A stretch of 64,000 nucleotides of DNA from an uncultured Lachnoanaerobaculum sp. (GCA_946999385.1 CAMQCZ010000002.1:1-64000), one strand, 5' to 3'. Numbered from the stretch's first letter, positions 20,179 to 29,505 are shown. The notes: generated by a model from the sequence alone, not told the origin. A program made the numbers and translations.

Positions 20179-20206
20179 AAAAAAGGGGCTAATTAACCCC
20201 TTTTAT
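20179..20206 (-). terminator. Terminator after the DUF5722 gene
   Basis: AAAAGGGG/CCCCTTTT stem with a TTAATTAG loop, followed by a T run on the minus strand. It separates the DUF5722 gene from the ABC exporter pair. Confidence 0.8.
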
Positions 20207-21880
20207 TTATCTTTCAAGTGATTTCCATTTAAAATCTTTGATAACATCAGACCATTTATTTATACCGATAATTTTCTTGGCAAACTCTGTTTGACTAATT
20301 GTTTGTTTACTATTATCAATATTTTTAAATACCGACCATATCTTTTTTCTATTGGTAGGCTGAGATCTGTCTTTTACATTCGGATCAGTTTCCCACAAGC
20401 CAAAATTTAATGAGTCTTTTGTTTCAATCGGATGATCAACCTGTCTACTTAAAATAAATGAATATATATATGGATCTGAATCAGCTATATAATAAGCATA
20501 TGCAAATGCGGCAGCTTGTAATTCTTTATCCTCTTTTTGGTTCGGGCTTTTAGAGGTAAATCCCTGTTCTGATAATATAACCTTCCTAACCTTTCCTGAT
20601 GTATCTCTAAAATTTGCTCCCTTTAAATAATTGGTTAATACATGTAAATTAGCAAAATTTATTACAGCTGTTGTTTCATCCTGCTTTATCTGACCTGTGG
20701 ATGTATCGTCCCAAAAATTAGCACTGTTAAGAGGTATCGGATAAGGATGATATGCTAAATTCCAATCTATATTTCCTTCACTATTTATTTTAGCATTAAT
20801 AAGATCAATAAGCTGTTTAGCTCTATATTTTAGATTGTTGGCATTTTTATAGTTCCAATCATAGTCCACAGAATAAAATAGCTTTGCATTCTTTGACTTT
20901 GATTTTATAGCAGTATAAAATACTCTAAATGCTCTCACAAATTCTGTAGTATATTTATCTATATTCATAGGTCCCATATAATTCCAATATTCATTATTAT
21001 TTATTTCATTTCCAATAACCCAATTAGATACTCTTCCATAATTAAAATTGTCTCCTGAATATCTCTCAGCTAAAAAAGAGGCAATAGCTCTTGTTGTTTC
21101 CATACCTTCTTTTGTACTTGCATTAAATCCATAATATATTGCTTTATTATTTTTAACTACATTAGGATACATTAGCTCCTTGTGCTTTTCATTCCAAGAA
21201 TTAACAACTACAGCAGTAACCTGCATGCTCTTATTACTAAATGTACTTATTGTAGTATCATATGTATTAATAGCTTGTTTATTGAAATGATATAATCTTC
21301 CTTCATAATTATAATCTATACCTTCTCCTAAAATTTGATCAAAATTGATATTTACAATAACATGCTTTACTCCTAATTCAAAAGCATCCGATATCATATT
21401 CATATCAACAAGCAATCCCTTTTTTGAGTTGGCATCCTGATATTCAAGTTTACTTTTGGCAATAATACCAGGATTGTTTATATATATATTATTACTTATT
21501 TGATAATATTTATTATTCTTTTTTATCGCAACGACAAATTTAGAATATAATCTTGTATTTTCTCCACCGTCATTTAAATCAATACTAAATTTTACTGTAT
21601 CATTTCGATTTATTTCACTTATATAATCATTTCTATCTGCTATATTATCCTGATAAGGCTTTAATTCAAACAAATATAATTTGGAAGTGTCTGAACTATT
21701 TTCACCACTTAGTTTTCCTTTTATTTCTACCTTGCTTCCATTTATAAGAGCTTCTGTTAAATTTACACTCTCACTTGGTATATATCCTTGTGTTGCATTT
21801 GTATCTGCTAATATATTAAAATTAAATATAATACAAAATATAAAAGTGAATAACAAATATTTTTTAATTAAATTTTTCAT
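20207..21880 (-). CDS. Secreted DUF5722 protein, glycoside-hydrolase-like
   Basis: A 557-residue exported protein with a signal peptide at 1-26 (KKYLLFTFIFCIIFNFNILA). Residues 25-140 look like a beta-rich accessory domain; residues 150-540 resemble the DUF5722 TIM barrel. WVIGNEINNNEYW contains an Asn-Glu pair in the position of the acid/base of clan GH-A enzymes, and VILSEQGFTS offers a candidate nucleophile Glu. HPYPIPL and NFWDD would line the cleft. Catalysis on a surface or host glycan is inferred from fold only; no substrate is known. Monocistronic, ended by a strong terminator. Confidence 0.75.
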   Translation of the reverse strand: MKNLIKKYLLFTFIFCIIFNFNILADTNATQGYIPSESVNLTEALINGSKVEIKGKLSGENSSDTSKLYLFELKPYQDNIADRNDYISEINRNDTVKFSIDLNDGGENTRLYSKFVVAIKKNNKYYQISNNIYINNPGIIAKSKLEYQDANSKKGLLVDMNMISDAFELGVKHVIVNINFDQILGEGIDYNYEGRLYHFNKQAINTYDTTISTFSNKSMQVTAVVVNSWNEKHKELMYPNVVKNNKAIYYGFNASTKEGMETTRAIASFLAERYSGDNFNYGRVSNWVIGNEINNNEYWNYMGPMNIDKYTTEFVRAFRVFYTAIKSKSKNAKLFYSVDYDWNYKNANNLKYRAKQLIDLINAKINSEGNIDWNLAYHPYPIPLNSANFWDDTSTGQIKQDETTAVINFANLHVLTNYLKGANFRDTSGKVRKVILSEQGFTSKSPNQKEDKELQAAAFAYAYYIADSDPYIYSFILSRQVDHPIETKDSLNFGLWETDPNVKDRSQPTNRKKIWSVFKNIDNSKQTISQTEFAKKIIGINKWSDVIKDFKWKSLER

Positions 21881-21974
21881 ACATCTACTCCTGATTTTTA
21901 ATATAATAACTATATATTATATTATAACTAATCTCAATTAACTACTGCTTACACTTATTTACATTTTTCTTAAA

Positions 21975-22256
21975 CTACTTTAATCTGATTTTTTTATCTT
22001 CTCTTATCAAAAATACATTTTTTGCTTTTTTTATCAATTTTCCTGCCTTTATTGCATTATATTTTATATCATTTCGTTCTTTTTTGCTTAAAGGTACTAC
22101 GCTTCTGCCTTTTTCAGTAACATATTTTATATCTTTTTTTTTGATTTTATCAAAGTATATCTCTTCATTATCCAAATATAAGCTTTTAGTTTTTATAATA
22201 TTATCAATAAAACTTTTAATGTTATGTTCATTTTCAAAAATAAATAGATTATACAT
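21975..22256 (-). CDS. Small basic protein coupled to cbiG, unknown function
   Basis: I do not recognise this 93-residue protein. It is Lys-rich with no signal peptide or membrane segment; an acidic-to-basic pattern runs from FENEHNIKSFIDNI to KKAKNVFLIREDKKIRLK. Its ATG overlaps the cbiG stop by one base (TAATG), so translation is probably coupled and it may act with CbiG or in the same stress or cofactor context. No cobalamin-family motif was seen. It is followed by 94 bases of AT-rich DNA before the DUF5722 gene. Confidence 0.6.
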   Translation of the reverse strand: MYNLFIFENEHNIKSFIDNIIKTKSLYLDNEEIYFDKIKKKDIKYVTEKGRSVVPLSKKERNDIKYNAIKAGKLIKKAKNVFLIREDKKIRLK

Positions 22257-23287
22257 TATAAATTAAAGTCAATTTTTATATTATTATCTAAGCTGAGTGC
22301 CATTGTCACCTTATCAAGCTTAGTTTTCTTGACTATCCTTTCACTAAATACCTTCACTGCGGCTCTTTCACATACATTATCCACACCGGTAATTTTTTTT
22401 ACAAAATCAGAAGCTTTAAATTCTCCATCAATATTATTTAAAGAAATGGGATCAAAAAATAAAAGCTTACACTCTAAAATATTCGCTAATTTTTTTATCG
22501 CATCCTCATCCTTCTTCAAATCTATGCTTGATATATATTTAATTGATTTTATATTTATATGATTATCAATTACAAATTTATTAAAGCTATTAAATAAAAG
22601 CTTAGCATCTACATTTTTTCTACAACCTATACCAAGACATAAGCACTTTGGAGCTAATAATAATGTATCACTTTTTTTTATATTTTTATATGTTATATAA
22701 ATATCCCTTATTTCATCTGTTATATAAATATTTTTAGGCAACTTTCCTTCTATCCTAAAATCACTCTTAATAAAAATTTTTTCTCCGTCTAATATTCTGG
22801 AGCTGATACTTTTTGCTAATTTTCTATCTTCAATAAATAAATTATTTTTCTTTGCAAAAATATCTACTGCCCATTTATTATTTAAATCTGTTGCAGTAGT
22901 TATTATACTAAGTGCTTTTATATTGCTTGATATTCTTTTTGCCAATTCATTAGCACCACCTATATGTCCTGATAAAATAGGTATAACAAATTTTCCCATT
23001 TCATCAATACATAAAATAGCCGGATCTGTAAATTTATCATTTATATGTGTTGATATAGCTCTTACAGCTATACCAAGTGCTGAAATAAAAATCAAGGCTA
23101 CATTAGTATTAAAATTATTCTTTGTCCAAGTTTTAAAATCCTGAGTTTTTTTGGTTATCAAATCATTTTCATCTATAAATTTAGGATAGGCAAATATTTC
23201 TATATTATCTGTAGCTTTCATAGTATGATATATTCTTTTCGATAAAATATATCCTTTTTTTGTAAAACTTATTATTTTAATTTCCAT
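22256..23287 (-). CDS. cbiG: Cobalt-precorrin-5A hydrolase CbiG
   Basis: Opens the delta-lactone of cobalt-precorrin-5A in anaerobic cobalamin synthesis, releasing acetaldehyde. The 343 residues show the usual parts: a variable N-terminal region, the central domain with ALGIAVRAI and ILSGHIGGANELAKRI, and the C-terminal domain beginning CLGIGCRKNVDAKLL with VCERAA near the end. All family landmarks are there. It is isolated: no other cob/cbi gene is in the window, whereas cbiG normally sits among cbiF, cbiH and cbiJ. It lies downstream of rpsA on the same strand but behind a terminator. Confidence 0.9.
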   Translation of the reverse strand: MEIKIISFTKKGYILSKRIYHTMKATDNIEIFAYPKFIDENDLITKKTQDFKTWTKNNFNTNVALIFISALGIAVRAISTHINDKFTDPAILCIDEMGKFVIPILSGHIGGANELAKRISSNIKALSIITTATDLNNKWAVDIFAKKNNLFIEDRKLAKSISSRILDGEKIFIKSDFRIEGKLPKNIYITDEIRDIYITYKNIKKSDTLLLAPKCLCLGIGCRKNVDAKLLFNSFNKFVIDNHINIKSIKYISSIDLKKDEDAIKKLANILECKLLFFDPISLNNIDGEFKASDFVKKITGVDNVCERAAVKVFSERIVKKTKLDKVTMALSLDNNIKIDFNL

Positions 23288-23310
23288 TTTTTACTATCTT
23301 TTATAAAAAT

Positions 23311-23334
23311 AAAAAAAGCAGCTAAGCTGCTTTT
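23311..23334 (-). terminator. Terminator after rpsA
   Basis: AAAAGCAGC/GCTGCTTTTTTT hairpin with a three-base loop and T tail, directly behind the rpsA stop on the minus strand. Confidence 0.85.
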
Positions 23335-23339
23335 AGTTT

Positions 23340-24431
23340 TTATTCTTCTTCACCGGTTTCTTCACCGATTTCTTCCTCTAAAACCTGTAAAGCCTTCATG
23401 CTTAAAGAAATTTTCTTTTCATCTTCATTGAAATCTACAACCTTTGCTTCAATGATATCATTAATTTTTAAAATATCTGATGGCTTTTCAACATGTTGAT
23501 GACTAATTTGTGAAACATGTAAAAGTGCATCTATACCATTTTCCAATTCAATAAATGCTCCAAAATCAGTCATTCTTGCAACTCTACCACTTACAATATT
23601 TCCTAAAGCATATTTATTAATTGCTTCTACCCAAGGATTTAATTCTGGGAATTTTAAGGAAAGAGCTATCTTATCTCCATCTATATCTTTTATAAATGTC
23701 TTAACTAAATCTCCTGATTTAAATATTTTTTTAGGATTTTCAATTCTTCCCCAGCTCATTTCAGAAATATGTAATAAACCGTCAGCTCCACCTAAATCTA
23801 TAAATGCTCCAAAATCAGTTACATTTTTAACTTTACCCTCAATAACATCTCCAACAGTTATATTTTCAAAGAGCTTCTTTGCCAACTCTTTTTTTCTTCC
23901 TATAACTAATTGCTTACGTTCACCTATAATTCTTCTTCTACGTGGATTAAATTCAATTATTACAAATTCTAACTCTGCATCCTTATATTTATTTAAATTT
24001 CTTTCAAATGTATCAGATACAAGACTTGCCGGAATAAATACTCTTGCTTCATCAACTGCTACACTTAAACCACCATCCAATATGGCAACTACTTTTCCTT
24101 TTAAAACCTCTTTGTTATTAAAAGCATCTTCAAGCTTTTTGTTAGCCCTATCAAGAACTAATCTCTTACGTGAAAGTAAAACCTGACCATCACCATCATT
24201 AACCTTTAGTATTTTTGCTGTTATTTCATCTCCTGCTTTGACAACACCTGTAAGGTCTATAGCTGAGTCATTACTATATTCACTACGTGTAATGATTCCA
24301 TCCAACTTGTAACCAATGTTTAATGTAATATAATCAGGTTTAACATCGATTACAACACCAGTAACAACCTCTCCTGTATGTATTGTCTTAAAAGACTCTT
24401 CTAACATTTGTTCAAAACTAAGATCTGACAT
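23340..24431 (-). CDS. rpsA: S1 RNA-binding domain protein (ribosomal protein S1 homologue)
   Basis: Contains four S1 (OB-fold) repeats in 363 residues: starting near 18 (GEVVTGVVIDVKPDYITLNIG), 105 (LKGKVVAILDGGLSVAV), 190 (IEGKVKNVTDFGAFIDLGG) and 275 (VSGRVARMTDFGAFIELEN). Repeats three and four are the closest to consensus. Shorter than the six-repeat E. coli S1, as usual in Firmicutes. Expected to bind mRNA on the ribosome or act in translation regulation. It overlaps ispH by 14 bases, the standard clostridial ispH-rpsA arrangement, sometimes a fused gene. The acidic tail EEEIGEETGEEE is typical. Confidence 0.93.
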   Translation of the reverse strand: MSDLSFEQMLEESFKTIHTGEVVTGVVIDVKPDYITLNIGYKLDGIITRSEYSNDSAIDLTGVVKAGDEITAKILKVNDGDGQVLLSRKRLVLDRANKKLEDAFNNKEVLKGKVVAILDGGLSVAVDEARVFIPASLVSDTFERNLNKYKDAELEFVIIEFNPRRRRIIGERKQLVIGRKKELAKKLFENITVGDVIEGKVKNVTDFGAFIDLGGADGLLHISEMSWGRIENPKKIFKSGDLVKTFIKDIDGDKIALSLKFPELNPWVEAINKYALGNIVSGRVARMTDFGAFIELENGIDALLHVSQISHQHVEKPSDILKINDIIEAKVVDFNEDEKKISLSMKALQVLEEEIGEETGEEE

Positions 24432-25272
24432 TATTTTGAACCTCCTCGATAATATGTTTTGGGGTTGATGCCCCCGCTGTTATGCCTACACTATGCACTT
24501 CCTCTAAAGCCTTTTTATCAAGATCTGCTAGTGTTTGTATAAAGATTGTGTTGTTACATTCTTTTTTACAAATCTCCACAAGTTTACTAGTATTAGAACT
24601 ACTCTTATCTCCAATAACTATCATTGCGTCTACATTCTTAGCAATATTAGTAGCTTCGCTTTGACGCTCATGTGTTGCATTGCAAATAGTGTTAAAGCAA
24701 TTTATACTATAACCTAAATTTTTAATTTTTTCAAGAATTTCTTTAAATTTTATATAATTATATGTTGTTTGAGCTACAATCGTAATATTTTCATCCTTTG
24801 ATAAATTTAATTTTTTAAATTCTTCGAAATTTTCAATAGCAAATGTCTTTTCATTTCCCCAACCTTTTATACCTATAACTTCAGGATGTGTAGGAGTTCC
24901 TATAATAATAACAATATCTCCTGCATTAGCTCTTTTTTCCACAATTCTATGAATTTTTTTTACAAATGGACAAGTTGCATCTACTATAGTTGAACCTGAT
25001 TTTTTACATAAATCATACATTTTTTTTGAAATACCATGAGAACGTATAATTATTGTATCTTTTTCATCCTTACTTTTAAATTCAGATAAGGATTCATCAT
25101 CAATAAGCTCAACACCTTTTGATTTCATATCCTTTATAACTTCTTGATTATGTATAATAGGTCCAAGTGTATATACTCTATTGCCCTTATCAGCTTCATT
25201 ATAAACCTTTTCTACAGCCTTTTGAACACCAAAGCAAAATCCGGCAGATTTAGCCTTTATTATTTTTTTCAT
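24418..25272 (-). CDS. ispH: 4-hydroxy-3-methylbut-2-enyl diphosphate reductase
   Basis: Last step of the MEP isoprenoid pathway: an iron-sulfur enzyme that reduces HMBPP to IPP and DMAPP. The protein is 284 residues from the ATG at 25272 (AAGGGTGA just upstream). The three cluster cysteines are visible in SAGFCFGV (Cys13), DATCPFVKKIH and NTICNATHERQ, with the catalytic TxxE in CNATHERQ and the substrate His in IIHNQEV and GTPTHPEV. It overlaps cmk by 23 bases and rpsA by 14, so cmk-ispH-rpsA is one tight operon. Confidence 0.97.
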   Translation of the reverse strand: MKKIIKAKSAGFCFGVQKAVEKVYNEADKGNRVYTLGPIIHNQEVIKDMKSKGVELIDDESLSEFKSKDEKDTIIIRSHGISKKMYDLCKKSGSTIVDATCPFVKKIHRIVEKRANAGDIVIIIGTPTHPEVIGIKGWGNEKTFAIENFEEFKKLNLSKDENITIVAQTTYNYIKFKEILEKIKNLGYSINCFNTICNATHERQSEATNIAKNVDAMIVIGDKSSSNTSKLVEICKKECNNTIFIQTLADLDKKALEEVHSVGITAGASTPKHIIEEVQNNVRS

Positions 25273-25927
25273 TTTCACCCTTCAATTTTATTATTTTTTC
25301 TACAACTTCATCTATAGTCAAATTTGAACTGTCTATATATATTGCATCATCAAGCCTTTTTAAAGGAGCAATTTTTCTGTGCATATCTCTATAATCTCTA
25401 TTTTCAATATCATTTTTTATATCTTCAAAATCAACCGAAGCTCCATTTAATATCAATTCATCAAATCTTCTTTTAGCTCTGATTGTAGAGCTTGCACTTA
25501 AATATATCTTCAGCTGTGCAAAAGGTAAAACAAAGCTTCCAATATCTCTTCCATCCATAACTACATTATTATTTTTTGCTAAATTTCTTTGTAAATCTAA
25601 CAATTTTTTTCTAACTTTAGAAAATATACTTATTTTGCTTGCTGTCAATGCAACTAATTCATTCCTTATTTTATTTGATACATCTTCCTCATTTAAAAAA
25701 ATAGTTTGCATTCCATTTATATATTCTATTTCTATACTTATATTATTAAGTTTAGAATTTACAAGCTCTTCATTTTCTATATCAATATTGTTATTAATAT
25801 AATATAAAGCTATTGCCCTATACATTGCTCCTGTATCAACATAAATAAAATTTAGTTTTTTTGCAATTTCCTTTGCAACAGTTGATTTTCCGGAACCCGA
25901 AGGCCCATCTATTGCTATATTATACAT
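25250..25927 (-). CDS. cmk: Cytidylate kinase
   Basis: Phosphorylates CMP and dCMP with ATP. From the ATG at 25927, preceded by AGGAGG ten bases upstream, the protein is 225 residues. The P-loop is IDGPSGSGKST at the N-terminus, followed by YVDTGAMYRA (CMP site), VMDGRDIGSFVLP and the LID region RAKRRFDELI. A normal length for the family. The upstream BaiN-type gene ends two bases before it, so they are cotranscribed; its end overlaps ispH. Confidence 0.96.
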   Translation of the reverse strand: MYNIAIDGPSGSGKSTVAKEIAKKLNFIYVDTGAMYRAIALYYINNNIDIENEELVNSKLNNISIEIEYINGMQTIFLNEEDVSNKIRNELVALTASKISIFSKVRKKLLDLQRNLAKNNNVVMDGRDIGSFVLPFAQLKIYLSASSTIRAKRRFDELILNGASVDFEDIKNDIENRDYRDMHRKIAPLKRLDDAIYIDSSNLTIDEVVEKIIKLKGENEKNNKG

Positions 25928-25928
25928 A

Positions 25929-27176
25929 TTAAATACTACCTCCTGCACAAAATGCACTTGACCAAGCTATTTGTAAATTATAACCACCTGTGAGAGCATC
26001 AACATCTATTATTTCTCCTGCGAAAAATAAATTTTTTACTAATTTGGACTCCATTGTAGACGGATTTATTTCTTTAGTATTTATGCCTCCCTTAGTTATA
26101 ATAGCTTCATTAAAGCCTCTTGTAGCCGTTATAGTAAGCTTTAGTTCCTTTAAATTTTTTATTATTCTAATTCTTTCTTCTTTACTTAAAGCATTTGCTT
26201 TCTTATTTGCATCTATACAAGCTCTATCTATTATAATAGGAACTAAAGCACTTGGGAGTAAATTAGAAAGAATATTTTTCACATTTTTATTTTTATTATT
26301 ATCAATATCTCTAAGTAACCTCAAATCCAGCTTTTCATTACTTAAAGCAGGCTTTAAATCTATATACATATCCAAGTGCTTTTCTTCTAATTTTTTAACT
26401 ATATATGAACTTGCAGATAAAATCAACGGACCACTCACTCCAAAATGTGTAAATAGCATTTCTCCAAAATCATTATATAATATTTTATTATTATCTTTAA
26501 TCTTTATTTCTATATTTTTAAGAGAAAGACCTTGTAAAAATCTTATATCATCTTCTTTTATTACTAAAGGCACTAAAGAAGGATATAGTTTATTAATACT
26601 GTGCCCCAGCTTTTTTGAAAAAATATATCCATCACCTGTAGAACCTGTTGCAGGATAAGCTTTTCCTCCTGTCGCTAAAATTACGGCATCTGCATATATT
26701 TTCTTTTTATTTTCTAATAAAACAGCTTTTATTTTACTTTTATATTTGCCTTCTGTAAATTCATCTACTATTATATCAATTACACTTGTTTTTAAAAATA
26801 CTTTTATATTCAATTTTTCTATATAATTATTAAAAGCCTTTAAAACATCTGATGAATGATCAGATATAGGAAATACTCTATTACCTCTTTCTATTTTCAA
26901 AGGACATTTTTCATTCTCTATCAAATTCATTATATCTTTATTAGTATATGCTTTGAAAGCACTATATAAAAATTTAGGATTAGATATAACATTAGATATA
27001 ACTGTTTGCATATCGCTCGCATTAGTAAGATTACATCTACCTTTACCGGTTATATAGAGTTTTTTACCAAGCTTTTCATTTTTTTCATATATACTCACAT
27101 CATTGCCATTATAAGCACTATAAATAGCCGCTAATATTCCTGCAGCACCACCACCTATAACTATAACTTTACTCAT
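25929..27176 (-). CDS. NAD(P)/FAD-dependent oxidoreductase, HI0933/BaiN family
   Basis: A flavoprotein of 415 residues. The N-terminal dinucleotide fold reads VIVIGGGAAGILAAIYSAYNG, then GKGRCNLTNAS, the family hallmark. ILATGGKAYPATGSTGDGY and the C-terminal FAGEIIDVDALTGGYNLQIAWSSA complete the FAD site. Members include BaiN (bile-acid dehydroxylation) and many of unknown role; position before cmk-ispH-rpsA is conserved in Clostridia and suggests a housekeeping job. The precise substrate is unknown. Confidence 0.9.
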   Translation of the reverse strand: MSKVIVIGGGAAGILAAIYSAYNGNDVSIYEKNEKLGKKLYITGKGRCNLTNASDMQTVISNVISNPKFLYSAFKAYTNKDIMNLIENEKCPLKIERGNRVFPISDHSSDVLKAFNNYIEKLNIKVFLKTSVIDIIVDEFTEGKYKSKIKAVLLENKKKIYADAVILATGGKAYPATGSTGDGYIFSKKLGHSINKLYPSLVPLVIKEDDIRFLQGLSLKNIEIKIKDNNKILYNDFGEMLFTHFGVSGPLILSASSYIVKKLEEKHLDMYIDLKPALSNEKLDLRLLRDIDNNKNKNVKNILSNLLPSALVPIIIDRACIDANKKANALSKEERIRIIKNLKELKLTITATRGFNEAIITKGGINTKEINPSTMESKLVKNLFFAGEIIDVDALTGGYNLQIAWSSAFCAGGSI

Positions 27177-27207
27177 ATTTTTCCAATCTTATTTTATTAA
27201 ATATTTT

Positions 27208-27233
27208 AAAAGGAGAGCTTATCTCTCCTTTAT
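27208..27233 (-). terminator. Terminator after aspartate kinase
   Basis: AAAGGAGAG/CTCTCCTTTT stem with TTAAAATA following on the minus strand; it begins at the end of the aspartate kinase gene. Confidence 0.75.
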
Positions 27234-28549
27234 AATTCCAAAATAACAAATATATTATATATAGCTCTTATTGCCTGCTCGAAGTCTTGTTCTCTAACAC
27301 CTATTATTATATTAAATTCACTTGAGCCTTGATCTATCATCTTTACATTTACATGTGCATGTGCTAAAGCTGCAAAAATCCTTCCGGCAGTACCTCTATT
27401 TGATTTCATAGCCCTACCTACTACTGCTATTAAAGCTAATCCGGATTCTATTTCTATTGAATCAGGGCTTACATTTCTATGTATACCGGCTACTACCTGT
27501 TGTTCTCTATCTTCAAATTCTGACTGATGCACAACAACAGACATAGTATCTATTCCTGAAGGCATATGTTCAATAGATATATTATTATCATCAAATACCT
27601 GTAAAACCTTCCTACAAAATCCAACCTCGGAATTCATCATAGCCTTATCAATATTAATTGAACAAAAGCCCTTTTTACCTGCTATACCTGTTATAGTATA
27701 TGTAGGTCTTTTGCAAGTACTCTCTACTATCATTGTTCCAAAATCTTCAGGTTTATTTGTATTTTTTATATTTATAGGTATTCCTTCAGCTCTTACAGGA
27801 AATATAGCATCCTCATGTAATACACTTGCCCCCATATATGAAAGCTCTCTCAATTCTCTATATGTAATAGTTTCTATAGCTTCAGGCATATCTACTATTC
27901 TTGGATCTGTAACCAGAAAACCTGAAACATCAGTCCAATTTTCATATAAATCCGCTTTTATTGCTCCGGCAACTATAGCACCTGTAATATCACTTCCACC
28001 TCTTGAAAATGTTTTTATATTATTATTTTTATCAATACCATAAAAGCCCGGAATAACAGCATTTTTCTTATTTTTTAATACATCTGATAAAATTTGTTTA
28101 GTCTTTTTTGAATCAAAATTTCCATTTTCATCAAAGAAAATAATTTTGGCCGCATCAATAAATTCAAAATTCAAATATTTAGACATTATAATTGCATTTA
28201 AATATTCACCACGTGATGCAGCATAATCTCTACCAAGCTTATTTAAAAAATCCTTCTCAATAATTTCAAATTCTTTGGAAAGATCCAAATCAAGCTTTAG
28301 GCCTTTAATTATATCATCATATCTAAATTTTATCTTATCCAATTTCTTTTTATAATCTTCATTATTTAGAACTGCATCATAGGCGGCATATAACATATCT
28401 GTAACTTTTTCATCCTTTGCATCTCTTTTACCAGGTGCAGAAGGAATAACAAATCTTCTTGAAGAATCCTCAGTTATTATTTTATAGACCTTTTCAAATT
28501 GACTTGCACTGGCTAAAGAACTTCCACCAAATTTAACAACTTTCAGCAT
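27230..28549 (-). CDS. Aspartate kinase
   Basis: First step of the lysine, threonine and methionine pathway (aspartate to aspartyl phosphate). The 439 residues open with VVKFGGSSLASASQ (kinase loop), followed by SRGGSDITGAIVA and the ENWTDVSGFLVTDPRI substrate region. The last 150 residues form two ACT domains (ITGIAGKKGFCSINIDKAMM and LALIAVVGRAMKSNRGTAGRIF) for feedback control by an amino acid. It is monofunctional; which end product inhibits it cannot be told. It has its own promoter and terminator. Confidence 0.95.
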   Translation of the reverse strand: MLKVVKFGGSSLASASQFEKVYKIITEDSSRRFVIPSAPGKRDAKDEKVTDMLYAAYDAVLNNEDYKKKLDKIKFRYDDIIKGLKLDLDLSKEFEIIEKDFLNKLGRDYAASRGEYLNAIIMSKYLNFEFIDAAKIIFFDENGNFDSKKTKQILSDVLKNKKNAVIPGFYGIDKNNNIKTFSRGGSDITGAIVAGAIKADLYENWTDVSGFLVTDPRIVDMPEAIETITYRELRELSYMGASVLHEDAIFPVRAEGIPINIKNTNKPEDFGTMIVESTCKRPTYTITGIAGKKGFCSINIDKAMMNSEVGFCRKVLQVFDDNNISIEHMPSGIDTMSVVVHQSEFEDREQQVVAGIHRNVSPDSIEIESGLALIAVVGRAMKSNRGTAGRIFAALAHAHVNVKMIDQGSSEFNIIIGVREQDFEQAIRAIYNIFVILEL

Positions 28550-28585
28550 ATATTTTTACCTTATCTTTCAAATATTAATTTTATT

Positions 28586-28614
28586 AGTATATACTATTTT
28601 AAATAATATGTCCA
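28586..28614 (-). promoter_or_regulatory. Promoter of the aspartate kinase gene
   Basis: TGGACA and TATACT with a 17-base spacer on the minus strand, about 36 bases from the start codon. The short leader leaves no space for a lysine riboswitch. Confidence 0.65.
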
Positions 28615-28756
28615 GTATGAATATATATATCAATTACTATAAATTTTCACTATAAAATATCATAGAATTAGGCTTTTTATATTGATACTTTCTCTTAAGC
28701 TTTTAAAAAAATAAAAATAATTTTAAATTGTAATTTATTTATGAAAATTTTTTACT

Positions 28757-28790
28757 AAAAAAAATAAACCCCAAACTTTAGAGTTTATTT
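28757..28790 (-). terminator. Terminator after tRNA-Leu
   Basis: AAATAAAC/GTTTATTT stem followed by an eight-T run on the minus strand, 16 bases beyond the tRNA 3' end. Confidence 0.65.
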
Positions 28791-28805
28791 TAATAAGAAA
28801 TATAA

Positions 28806-28889
28806 TGCGGGAAAAGGGACTTGAACCCTCACGATTGTACAATCACTAGATCCTTAGTCTAGCCTGTCTGCCAATTCCAGCATCCCCGC
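28806..28889 (-). tRNA. tRNA-Leu (anticodon AAG)
   Basis: An 84-base class II tRNA. The acceptor arm GCGGGGA pairs with TTCCCGC and the discriminator is A, as leucine tRNAs need. The anticodon stem CTAGA/TCTAG closes the loop CTAAGGA, giving AAG, which reads CTT. A long variable arm follows (TGATTGTACAATCG) and the T loop is GGTTCAAGTCC. CCA is not encoded. Confidence 0.93.
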
Positions 28890-28905
28890 TTCTTGAACGC
28901 AATTT

Positions 28906-28934
28906 ATTCTATCATAAAAGAAATATAATTGCAA
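28906..28934 (-). promoter_or_regulatory. Promoter of tRNA-Leu
   Basis: TTGCAA and TAGAAT with a 17-base spacer on the minus strand, placed about 16 bases before the mature tRNA 5' end. Confidence 0.7.
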
Positions 28935-29073
28935 GTATTTTTTATAAATTACAACTTTCATTATTTTTTTCTAAAATATCCGGATACTTGCATATACTTT
29001 TAACAGAATAGTTTTGTTGAGCTTTTGTTCATTTTGTGACAAAATAATTATTGTGAAATAAGGAGGAATTAGT

Positions 29074-29505
29074 TTGATCTCTGGAGAAAAATTAAAAAAG
29101 TTAATACTTATGTTAAACTTAACTCAAAAAGAACTTGCTATTAAGTCCGGTTTGACAGATGCTACTATAAGAAATTACGAGCTTGGAAATAGATCTCCAA
29201 ATAAATAACAATTACAAAAAATATCTGATGCACTTGATTGTTATATATCAGCATTAATTAATCATGAACCTGATTCTATTTTTGAAATAATGCATATAAT
29301 CTTTGATTATAAAAAAGATATGAAGTTTAGACCATTAACAGGAGAAGGAGAAATTACTGGACTTTTATCAAATGATGTAGACTTCAATAATTTTCTTATA
29401 GAATGGAATGAGATGAGAAAAAAGCATTACAACGATGAGATAACAGACGAGGAATTTGAAGATTGGAAGTTATCTTACCCTAAAAAATCAAGATTTTTAA
29501 AATAA
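29074..29505 (+). pseudogene. XRE-family regulator with an in-frame stop
   Basis: Reading from a TTG at 29074 (AGGAGG upstream) gives an HTH domain (KLILMLNLTQKELAIKSGLT, then IRNYELGNRSPNK) interrupted by TAA at 29206-29208. The frame continues open for 99 further codons with QLQKISDAL and a tail ending EITDEEFEDWKLSYPKK. The same architecture, with a near-identical tail pattern EIT.E...DWK..YP, is in the intact regulator at 40320-40856. One substitution probably destroyed the gene. A remnant of an older element beside tRNA-Leu is the simplest explanation. It is one of the few plus-strand genes here. Confidence 0.8.

Noticed and set aside
25990..26658. Long plus-strand open frame of 222 codons
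   Set aside because: Antisense to the BaiN-family gene with all its motifs; no independent start signal or family match.
28550..28760. Lysine riboswitch before aspartate kinase
   Set aside because: A good promoter at 28586-28614 leaves a short leader without structure.
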